Shown here: positions 6,075 through 12,149 of the stretch, one piece after another
Layout of the letters: every line of letters begins with the position of its first letter
Numbering within the stretch: the stretch's first letter is position 1
Origin: JBDSGC01 sp046594105
GTDB lineage: Bacteria; Acidobacteriota; Thermoanaerobaculia; Gp7-AA8
Direction of reading: 5' to 3'
Length of the DNA: 12,149 bases
Assembly: GCA_046594105.1 (NCBI GenBank)
Contig: JBKJQB010000212.1
Location: 1-12,149, forward strand
Position numbers and translations under genes: made by a program
Notes under the pieces: generated by a model
The model's input: the letters and a program-made list of their open reading frames with translations, nothing else
Databases searched by the model: none
Told to the model about the DNA's origin: nothing

Positions 6075-8726
6075 ATGACACTTGCCTCCGGCTCACGTCT
6101 GGGCCCTTACGAAATCACTGGCACGCTCGGCGCCGGCGGCATGGGCGAGGTCTATCGAGCGCGCGACACGCGGCTCGAGCGCAGCGTGGCCATCAAAGTA
6201 CTGCCGGCGGAACTCGCGCAGAACGCGCAGTTCCGCAGCCGCTTCGAACGGGAGGCGAAGACGATCTCTTCGCTCAACCATCCGAATATCTGCACGCTGC
6301 ATGATGTCGGTCACGACAGCGGGATCGACTACCTGGTGATGGAGTTGGTGGAAGGGGAGTCGCTGGCCGATCGCATCGCGCGCGGGCCACTGCCGTTTGC
6401 GGACGTGCTTCGCTACGGCGGTCAGATCGCCGAGGCGCTGGATCGAGCGCATCGTGCCGGCATCGTTCACCGCGATCTGAAGCCGGGCAACGTCATGATC
6501 ACCAAGAACGGCGCGAAGCTTCTCGACTTCGGACTGGCGAAAAGCGGCGGCACGATCCTGACCACGGACGGCGCCACGATCCAGAAATCGCTGACCGCCG
6601 AGGGGACGATCCTCGGAACGTTTCAGTACATGTCTCCGGAGCAGCTGGAAGGCATGGAAGCCGATCCCCGCACCGACATTTTCGCCCTCGGCGCGGTGCT
6701 TTACGAGATGGCCAGCGGCCGTCGCGCCTTCGACGGGAAAACGCGCACGAGCCTGATCGCGGCGATCGTCTCCTCGCAGCCGACACCGGTCGCGCAGCTG
6801 CAGCCGCTGGCGCCGCCGGCCCTCGATCACGTCATCGAACGCTGTCTGGCCAAGGATCCCGCCGATCGCTGGCAGAGCGCGAAGGACGTCGCTGAGGAAC
6901 TGAAATGGATCAGTGAGAAAGGGTCGCAGGTCGGCGTGGCCGCGCCGCTGGCGATGCGGCGGAAGACCCGCGAACGGATGGCCTGGACGCTCGCTGCGCT
7001 GCTCGCAGTGGCCGCCACCGTCTTCGCCGCACTCTGGTTTCTGCTGCAGCGACAACCGCATCCCCGTGTGGAGAGCTCGATCCTTCCTCCGGAGAAAGTG
7101 CAGTTCGCGTTCGATAACGGATCGCTGGTGGTCTCTCCGGACGGTGCGCGGGTGGCCTATTCGGGTCGTGGAACGGATAACAAGGCAGCACTCTGGATCC
7201 GGCCTCTCAACGCCGGTTCCTCGCAGCTGCTCACGGGGACGGAGGGCGCCAGCTACCCCTTCTGGTCGGCCGACAGCCGCTTCATCGGGTTCTTCGCCGG
7301 TGGCAAGTTGAAGAAGATCGATGCGAACGGCGGCCCGCCGCAGACTCTGTGCGAGGCAGGAAACGGTCGTGGCGGATCGTGGGGCAGCAACGGAACGATC
7401 GTGTTTGCGCCGACCGATCGCGATCCCATTTCCCGAGTTTCCTCCAGCGGCGGGCAGGCCACTGCGGTGACGCAGCTCTCGACCGAGGAGTACAGCCATC
7501 GGTTTCCCTGGTTCCTGCCGGATGGGAGGCATTTCCTTTTTCTCGCACAAAGCTTGAAGTCCACGCAGGATCGCGGTCGGATCATGGTCGGACAGCTCGG
7601 CTCCAAAGAGGTGAAGTCGCTGCTCTCCGCGAATTCTCCCGTGGTGTACTCCACCGCCGGCTACATCCTCTTCTGCCGCGAGCGTTCCCTGCTGGCGCAA
7701 CGGTTCGATCCGAAGAAGCTCCTGTTATCCGAAGAGCCGTTCCCGATCGCCGAGAAGATCCAGACGTTTGCCAACACTGCCAGTGCCATCTTCTCCGTGG
7801 CCACCAACGGAATGCTCGTTTACCAGACCGGCTCGGCAGGTGTGATTTCGCAACTGGGGTGGATGGACCGCGCCGGAAAGCCACTCGGTCTCATCGGCAC
7901 ACCGGCCGACTACTACCGGCCGCGACTCTCCCACGACGGGAAACGGATCGCCGTGGAAATCCTTGATGAGCAGATCGGCACTTCCGACCTCTGGGTTTAC
8001 GACCTGGTGCGCAATACGCCGACGCGACTTACCTTCGAGCCTTCGCCCGACACCGGTGCGGTGTGGAGTCCCGATGACCAGTTCATCGCCTACTCTTCCG
8101 ACCAGACGGGGCAGGCCACTCGCTCGATCATGAAGAAGAAGTCCAGTGGTGCGGGCAGCGCGCAACTGGTCGCCTCCTCGGACTCGCCGAATCTCGTGAC
8201 CACGGACTGGTCGCGCGACGGCCGCTGGATCGTCACGCAGCAGATCTCTCTTCGCAGCCGTACGGGGTTTGATCTCAAGCTCATCGAGGAAGGCCGCGCA
8301 ACCTCGGTGCCGTACCTGGCGACGACGTTCAATGAGGGGCAGGGAATGATCTCGCCCGATGGTCACTGGATGGCGTATGTATCGAACGAGTCCAGCCGCC
8401 AGGAGGTGTACGTGCAACCGTTTCCACAGTCCGGCGGGAAGTGGCAGATCTCGACCGGTGGTGGAGTCGTACCCCGCTGGCGTGGTGACGGTAAAGAGCT
8501 CTTCTTCATCGGGGCCGATCAGAAGCTGATGTCCGTAACAGTCACTCCGGGAGCCTCGTTCGAGGCGTCGGTGCCCGCGCCCCTCTTCCAGTCCCGGCTG
8601 AAGCAGCAGGGTGGCTACGACGTCACCGCCGACGGCCAGAAATTTCTCGTCAATGCCCCCCTCCATGAGGACGCTCCCGCGCCGGTGACCGTCGTTCAGA
8701 ACTGGACCGCAGACCTCAAGAAATGA
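6075..8726 (+). CDS. Membrane Ser/Thr protein kinase with periplasmic PD40 beta-propeller (kinase 2)
   Basis: This 883-residue protein begins almost directly with a Hanks-type kinase domain (about 12-280): LGAGGMGEV (18-26), VAIK with K41, alpha-C E60 in RFEREA, HRDLKPGNV (132-140, base D134), DFG (151-153) and SPE (187-189). The activation segment between DFG and SPE is Thr-rich (ILTTDGATIQKSLTAEGT), offering autophosphorylation sites. A basic juxtamembrane stretch RRKTRER (295-301) precedes a single helix (about 302-324). Residues 330-883 hold about eight TolB/PD40-type blades, recognisable by repeats such as VVSPDGARVAYSG, VWSPDDQFIAYSS and MISPDGHWMAYVS, and end with the YVQPFP...GG..PRW..DGKELFF block and NWTADLKK. 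The expected topology is a cytoplasmic kinase with the propeller outside the membrane, probably sensing a ligand or protein. It is the first gene of an operon with paralogous kinase 3, whose start overlaps its stop. Its phosphorylation targets are unknown. Confidence 0.95.
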   Translation: MTLASGSRLGPYEITGTLGAGGMGEVYRARDTRLERSVAIKVLPAELAQNAQFRSRFEREAKTISSLNHPNICTLHDVGHDSGIDYLVMELVEGESLADRIARGPLPFADVLRYGGQIAEALDRAHRAGIVHRDLKPGNVMITKNGAKLLDFGLAKSGGTILTTDGATIQKSLTAEGTILGTFQYMSPEQLEGMEADPRTDIFALGAVLYEMASGRRAFDGKTRTSLIAAIVSSQPTPVAQLQPLAPPALDHVIERCLAKDPADRWQSAKDVAEELKWISEKGSQVGVAAPLAMRRKTRERMAWTLAALLAVAATVFAALWFLLQRQPHPRVESSILPPEKVQFAFDNGSLVVSPDGARVAYSGRGTDNKAALWIRPLNAGSSQLLTGTEGASYPFWSADSRFIGFFAGGKLKKIDANGGPPQTLCEAGNGRGGSWGSNGTIVFAPTDRDPISRVSSSGGQATAVTQLSTEEYSHRFPWFLPDGRHFLFLAQSLKSTQDRGRIMVGQLGSKEVKSLLSANSPVVYSTAGYILFCRERSLLAQRFDPKKLLLSEEPFPIAEKIQTFANTASAIFSVATNGMLVYQTGSAGVISQLGWMDRAGKPLGLIGTPADYYRPRLSHDGKRIAVEILDEQIGTSDLWVYDLVRNTPTRLTFEPSPDTGAVWSPDDQFIAYSSDQTGQATRSIMKKKSSGAGSAQLVASSDSPNLVTTDWSRDGRWIVTQQISLRSRTGFDLKLIEEGRATSVPYLATTFNEGQGMISPDGHWMAYVSNESSRQEVYVQPFPQSGGKWQISTGGGVVPRWRGDGKELFFIGADQKLMSVTVTPGASFEASVPAPLFQSRLKQQGGYDVTADGQKFLVNAPLHEDAPAPVTVVQNWTADLKK

Positions 8727-11362
8727 TGACACCCGGCGGGCGACTGGGTCCCTACGAGATCACCGGCGCGCTCGGCGCTGGCGGCATGGGCGAGGTGTAT
8801 CGCGCGCGCGACACGCGGCTGGAGCGCAGCGTGGCCATCAAAGTTCTGCCGGCTGATTTCGCAGGGAACGCAGATCTCAAAGCCCGCTTCGAGCGGGAAG
8901 CGCGCACCATCTCCCAGCTGAACCATCCCAACATCTGCACGCTGTATGACATCGGCCACGAGGGCGGCATCGACTATCTGGTGATGGAACTGCTGGAAGG
9001 CGAGACGCTCGCCGACCGTCTCAGCAAGGGGCCGCTGCCCCTGGCCGAGGTGCTGCGGTACGGAGCGCAGATCGCCGACGCGCTGGCGCGGGCACATCGG
9101 CAGTCCATCACCCATCGCGATCTCAAACCAGGGAACGTGATGCTCACGAAATCGGGCGCGAAATTGCTCGACTTCGGTCTGGCGAAATCGGTCATCCCCG
9201 CAAAAAAAGCGTCAGGTCCGGCGGAGGCAACCGAGCATCGACCGCTGACGCAGGAAGGGACCATCCTCGGAACGTTTCAGTACATGGCGCCCGAACAACT
9301 GGCCGGCGAGGAGGCTGACGCCCGCACCGACATCTTCGCCCTCGGCGCCGTGCTGTACGAGATGACTACGGGCGCGCCCGCCTTCACCGGCAAGAACCGG
9401 ACGAGCCTCGTGGCCAACATCCTCGGCGTAAATCCGCGCCCCATCAGCGAACTGCAGCCGCTCACGCCGCCCTCGCTGGAGCGCCTCATCCAGCGCTGTC
9501 TGGCGAAGGATCCCGACGCGCGCTGGCAGAGTGCCCACGACGTTGCCGAGGAGTTGCGATGGATCGGTGATGCCGGGTCTCAGGCAGGCGTGGCCGCGCC
9601 GGTCACCGCGCGGAGAAAGACTCGAGAACGGCTCATCAGCGTCATCGCCATTCTGGCGCTGGCGTCACTCGCCGCGATCGCAGCGTGGTTCGTGCGCAGC
9701 AGGCGGCCGGATCCTGTGTACAGCTTCACCGTGCCGCGCGCAGATGGTCCGTACTCCATGTCCGGTCCGGCCAGCGTTTCGTCGGATGGCAAGCTGCTCT
9801 GCTTCATTGCCGCTTCCGGTGAGAAACGACAGATCTTCGTCCGCAGCCTCGGGTCATTCGAAGTCCGGGCGCTGGAGGGCTGCGACAACCCGACCAGCGA
9901 TTTGCAATGGTCCACCGTGGGGAATTTGATCATTTTCCAGGCGGAGGGGAAGATCAAGGTGGTCGATGCCCTGGGCGGCGCTGCTCGATCCATTGCCGAC
10001 GTCAAGGACGTTGACGGCGTCTCCATGAATGGTGATGGGATCATCCTTCTCGGGGGCGAGGTCTCCGGAATCCGGCGCCTCTCCAGCAGGGATGGCAGGA
10101 TCGAGGCGGTCACGTCGCTCGACAAGGGACGGCACGAAGCGGCCCACATGTGGCCGGTGTTCCTTCCCGGTGGCAAGCGATTCCTGTTCACTGCTTTCAC
10201 GCGCGATCCATCGAAAACGGAGCAGCCGACATTCTTATACGCCGGCTCGCTCGACTCAAAAAAGAGCACGTTGATCGGCGAGATTCCGTCAGCAGTTGCG
10301 TACGTCCCGTCCGGCCATCTGCTGTTCGTCCGCGACGGCACGCTCATGGCGAGGCGCTTCGACGTTGACTCGCTGGAACTGGAAGGAGATCCGGAGCCGA
10401 TCGCCGAGCAGGTCGATAACTTCAAGCCCACCGGCGGGGCGACCTTCTCGGTCTCTGCCAATGGCGTGCTCACCTATCGAGGCCCCATCGGCGGTCAGTC
10501 TCTGATCTGGCTGGATCGCACCGGCCGGAAGGGCGCCACCCTTGGCCCGGTCGGCAAATTCAACGAGTATCGCCTCGCTCCTGACGGTCTGTCCGTTCTG
10601 GCCACCGTCGTCGATGAGAGGATCGGAACGGGAGACCTCTGGAGCTACGGGACCCGCAGGGAGACGGGAATGCGTGTGACCTCCGGACCCGGTTATGAGG
10701 CCGCGCCTGCATTCACCCCCGATGGGAAAGGTGTGGTGTATGCCAGCGACCGTCTGGGAGTGCCCGACATTTTCGTCAAGCAGCTGGGGTCCGCTGAGGA
10801 GGACCGCGCGGTGGTCGTCGCACCGGGCCTCCAGCAGCCGTGTGATGTCTCGCCTGATGGGCGTTCCATGATTTTTGCCAATGACGACTACACCGGGAAC
10901 CACAACGATCTTCTGGTGGTACCTCTCGACGGAAGCGCGAAGCCGGCGCCGTTCGTCAAGACTCCGTTCGCCGAATCTGAAGCGCGATTCTCTCCCGACG
11001 GAAAATGGGTTGCCTATCAGTCGGACCAGTCCGGCCAGCACCAGATCTACCTCAAGCCGTTTCCGGGACCGGGCGAGGCACACCAGATCTCCACCAAAGG
11101 AGGGACTCGGCCGCGCTGGTCTTCCGATGGCCGGCAGCTTTACTTCCGAGATGCCAGGAAGGTCTTCGTCGCCGATGTCACTGCGGCTGACTCCGAGCCA
11201 CAACTTCTGTTCGAGACGCAACAGCGCTTTGGCTCGTTCGAGGTTGCGCGCGAGGGCGACCGCTTCCTGGTGAGCATGTACGACGATCTCGCTCTGCAGG
11301 TGCCCACCAGAGTGATCGTGAACTGGCCCGAGTTGCTGCGACAGCGCGCCGCGAAACGGTGA
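8723..11362 (+). CDS. Membrane Ser/Thr protein kinase with periplasmic PD40 beta-propeller (kinase 3, tandem paralog)
   Basis: This 879-residue protein is a paralog of kinase 2 with the same architecture. The kinase domain (about 10-280) has LGAGGMGEV (17-25), VAIK with K40, RFEREA with E59, HRDLKPGNV (131-139), DFG (150-152) and APE (189-191). Its DFG-APE segment is slightly longer than in kinase 2 and different in sequence (VIPAKKASGPAEATEHRP). A basic RRKTRER stretch precedes one helix (about 304-325). The periplasmic part (330-879) carries about eight blades, for example SVSSDGKLLCFIA, AFTPDGKGVVYAS, DVSPDGRSMIFAN and RFSPDGKWVAYQS, and ends with YLKPFPG...STKGGTRPRWSSDG and VIVNWPELLRQRAAKR. 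The ATG at 8723 overlaps the kinase 2 TGA (ATGA); a second in-frame ATG at 8726 is equally possible. No good Shine-Dalgarno is visible, so translation is probably coupled to kinase 2. Outside the kinase domain the two paralogs are much less alike, implying different ligands. Confidence 0.95.
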   Translation: MMTPGGRLGPYEITGALGAGGMGEVYRARDTRLERSVAIKVLPADFAGNADLKARFEREARTISQLNHPNICTLYDIGHEGGIDYLVMELLEGETLADRLSKGPLPLAEVLRYGAQIADALARAHRQSITHRDLKPGNVMLTKSGAKLLDFGLAKSVIPAKKASGPAEATEHRPLTQEGTILGTFQYMAPEQLAGEEADARTDIFALGAVLYEMTTGAPAFTGKNRTSLVANILGVNPRPISELQPLTPPSLERLIQRCLAKDPDARWQSAHDVAEELRWIGDAGSQAGVAAPVTARRKTRERLISVIAILALASLAAIAAWFVRSRRPDPVYSFTVPRADGPYSMSGPASVSSDGKLLCFIAASGEKRQIFVRSLGSFEVRALEGCDNPTSDLQWSTVGNLIIFQAEGKIKVVDALGGAARSIADVKDVDGVSMNGDGIILLGGEVSGIRRLSSRDGRIEAVTSLDKGRHEAAHMWPVFLPGGKRFLFTAFTRDPSKTEQPTFLYAGSLDSKKSTLIGEIPSAVAYVPSGHLLFVRDGTLMARRFDVDSLELEGDPEPIAEQVDNFKPTGGATFSVSANGVLTYRGPIGGQSLIWLDRTGRKGATLGPVGKFNEYRLAPDGLSVLATVVDERIGTGDLWSYGTRRETGMRVTSGPGYEAAPAFTPDGKGVVYASDRLGVPDIFVKQLGSAEEDRAVVVAPGLQQPCDVSPDGRSMIFANDDYTGNHNDLLVVPLDGSAKPAPFVKTPFAESEARFSPDGKWVAYQSDQSGQHQIYLKPFPGPGEAHQISTKGGTRPRWSSDGRQLYFRDARKVFVADVTAADSEPQLLFETQQRFGSFEVAREGDRFLVSMYDDLALQVPTRVIVNWPELLRQRAAKR

Positions 11363-11548
11363 ATGTCGCGCGCCGCGACTCCCCGCGCACCGGGGCGATG
11401 GAACGATCCCATCCTGACCGAGTTGTTTCGGGTGCCCGCCCGGATCGTGGGGATGCGCGCACTTCCCGATGGGCAGTCTTTTCTGATCTCCGACGTCACC
11501 CCGGGCGCCGGCGACTCGCTGTTCCACGTCATCGCCGGCTTGAAGTAG
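11363..11548 (+). pseudogene. 61-codon C-terminal stump of a PD40 kinase-type gene, in frame behind kinase 3
   Basis: The ATG directly follows the kinase 3 TGA (TGAATG) and stays in the same frame to TAG at 11546-11548. The first 12 or so residues are Arg/Ala/Pro-rich and unlike anything nearby. From residue 18 onward the sequence follows the end of a PD40 kinase: ELFRVPAR, then LPDGQSFLIS and a final VIAGLK, which lines up with kinase 2 PLFQSR, TADGQKFLVN and NWTADLKK. Kinase 3 already has its own complete version of this end, so this is a second copy and not part of kinase 3. I read it as what is left of a further tandem kinase gene after an internal deletion. The third codon positions are GC-rich like the neighbours, so it could still be translated by coupling as a small protein. 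The similarity was judged by eye over about 45 residues. Confidence 0.55.
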
Positions 11549-11552
11549 GGCG

Positions 11553-11567
11553 CGGATGCGCGATCCG
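11553..11567. terminator. Small hairpin between convergent genes, possible weak terminator
   Basis: CGGAT (11553-11557) can pair with ATCCG (11563-11567) around a GCGCG loop, just after the TAG of the 61-codon ORF and 20 bp before the end of osmC. The stem is only 5 bp and no T-run follows on either strand, so a terminator role is doubtful. It is the only inverted repeat I see in the 39-bp convergent gap. Confidence 0.2.
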
Positions 11568-11587
11568 AGGCGACCCACAACGGTGTC

Positions 11588-12013
11588 TCAGGCCTCCAGT
11601 TTCGCAGTCATGGTGATCTCCGCCTTCAGCAGCCGGGAGATCGGGCATCCTGCTTTCGCGTTGGCCGCCGCTTCGTCAAAAGCCTGCTGACTGGCGCCCG
11701 GAATCTTCGCGGTCACGTCGAGATGGACCGCGGTGACGGTGAATCCCGCTTCCATCTTTTCCAGTGTGACTGCGGCCGTGGTGCGGATGCTCTGCGCGGT
11801 CATCCCGGCGTTGCCGAGCTGGCCTGACAGGGCCATGGAAAAGCACCCGGCGTGTGCGGCGGCGATGAGCTCCTCCGGATTCGTCCCTTTCCCTTCCTCG
11901 AAGCGGGTGCTGAACGAGTACTGCGTGTTCTCCAGGACGCCGCTGTCGGTGGAGATGGTGCCCTTGCCTTCCTTGAGATTGCCCTTCCATTCTGCGGATG
12001 CTTTTCTTTTCAT
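11588..12013 (-). CDS. osmC: OsmC-family peroxiredoxin (organic hydroperoxide reductase)
   Basis: This 141-residue protein matches the OsmC subfamily over its full length; the E. coli protein is about the same size. It reduces organic and fatty-acid hydroperoxides with a reactive cysteine, in the cytoplasm, as a homodimer. The peroxidatic C57 sits in AAHAGCFSMAL and the resolving C123 in AKAGCPISRLLKAEIT. R37 (STRFEE) and E47 of the TNPEELI motif complete the expected active site; the Glu-Cys spacing of 10 equals that in Ohr/OsmC proteins. Recognisable landmarks run from the start (AEWKGNL, GKGTIST, SGVLENT) to the end, so the gene is intact. The ATG at 12013 has a clear Shine-Dalgarno (AGGGGAG six bases upstream). 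It is transcribed towards the kinase operon and is probably a separate stress gene, not part of it. The following gene on this strand is the convergent kinase operon, so it appears monocistronic. Confidence 0.96.
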   Translation of the reverse strand: MKRKASAEWKGNLKEGKGTISTDSGVLENTQYSFSTRFEEGKGTNPEELIAAAHAGCFSMALSGQLGNAGMTAQSIRTTAAVTLEKMEAGFTVTAVHLDVTAKIPGASQQAFDEAAANAKAGCPISRLLKAEITMTAKLEA

Positions 12014-12019
12014 GACTGA

Positions 12020-12026
12020 CTCCCCT
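12020..12026 (-). promoter_or_regulatory. Ribosome binding site of osmC
   Basis: AGGGGAG on the minus strand ends six bases before the ATG at 12013. It is the strongest Shine-Dalgarno in the window and fixes the osmC start. I found no convincing -35/-10 pair in the remaining upstream bases to 12149. Confidence 0.7.
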
Positions 12027-12128
12027 GCAAGAGTCCTGCTGGATTGGACGTTGCCCTTCTCCCGCGCGCTGCGTCAGTGAGTGGGAGATGGACGTGCGCT
12101 CCGTGGTTCTGAGCGAAGCGAACGTAGC

Positions 12129-12146
12129 GCCGGCATCCTTGCCGGC
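12129..12146. repeat. GC-rich inverted repeat at the right edge (GCCGGCA-tcct-TGCCGGC)
   Basis: A perfect 7-bp stem, GCCGGCA (12129-12135) with TGCCGGC (12140-12146), encloses a 4-nt loop. It is preceded by GCGAAGCGAACGTAGC. This look (TAGCGCCGGCATCnTTGCCGGC) reminds me of a dispersed intergenic palindromic element seen in some acidobacterial and planctomycete genomes, but only one copy is present here and it may continue beyond the window. No T-run follows, so it is not an obvious intrinsic terminator. Confidence 0.5.
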
Positions 12147-12149
12147 CGT

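Noticed and set aside
6093..7700. A 535-codon open frame on the minus strand antisense to kinase 2
   Set aside because: It is the complement of a well-supported kinase gene. The translation is rich in Arg, Gly, His and Ala with no recognisable domain, as expected of antisense frames in GC-rich DNA.
11360..11548. Programmed TGA readthrough extending kinase 3 by the 61-residue tail
   Set aside because: Kinase 3 already ends with the family's normal C-terminal strand, so the tail would be a redundant second ending. No special readthrough context or stem-loop is visible after the TGA.
10289..11578. A 429-codon minus-strand frame antisense to the kinase 3 propeller and the 61-codon ORF
   Set aside because: Low-complexity, Arg/Gly/His-rich composition with no family signature. 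Kinase 3 on the other strand has clear PD40 blades.
1..12149. A CRISPR array, toxin-antitoxin pair, phage or transposon system
   Set aside because: I saw no regularly spaced repeats, transposase motifs, terminal inverted repeats with target duplications, or small paired toxin/antitoxin genes.

Overview
This 12.1 kb, GC-rich window looks like chromosome from a soil-type acidobacterium or a near relative. That is inferred from gene content: several membrane-anchored Hanks-type Ser/Thr kinases side by side, two with extracytoplasmic PD40/TolB-like beta-propellers, next to a TonB-dependent receptor and a Tat-exported FAD enzyme. No ribosomal or other marker gene fixes the taxonomy. I see no rRNA, tRNA, CRISPR array, transposase or phage gene.

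Layout. Positions 1-3280 (minus strand) hold a TonB-dependent outer-membrane receptor followed 25 bp later by a FAD-dependent oxidoreductase of the sarcosine oxidase-like group that runs off the left edge. The two look like one transcription unit for uptake and periplasmic oxidation of an unknown, probably amine-type, substrate. Positions 3281-3443 hold the receptor's candidate promoter and RBS. Positions 3444-5972 (minus) encode kinase 1, a Ser/Thr kinase joined to a large polytopic membrane domain. A 102-bp divergent intergenic region (5973-6074) separates it from kinases 2 and 3 (6075-8726 and 8723-11362, plus strand). These are tandem paralogs with an ATGA stop/start overlap, each with a cytoplasmic kinase domain, one membrane helix and a periplasmic propeller. 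Right after the kinase 3 stop, in the same frame, a 61-codon ORF resembles the extreme C-terminus of the same kinase family and looks like the stump of a further lost copy. Positions 11588-12013 (minus) encode an OsmC peroxiredoxin, and the window ends in a GC-rich inverted repeat.

How it may work together (inference). The receptor/oxidase pair is an uptake and catabolic module. The kinase island is a sensing module built by tandem duplication: the catalytic halves of kinases 2 and 3 stayed very similar while their sensor halves diverged. Apart from adjacency, nothing in the sequence shows that the kinases control the receptor/oxidase pair.
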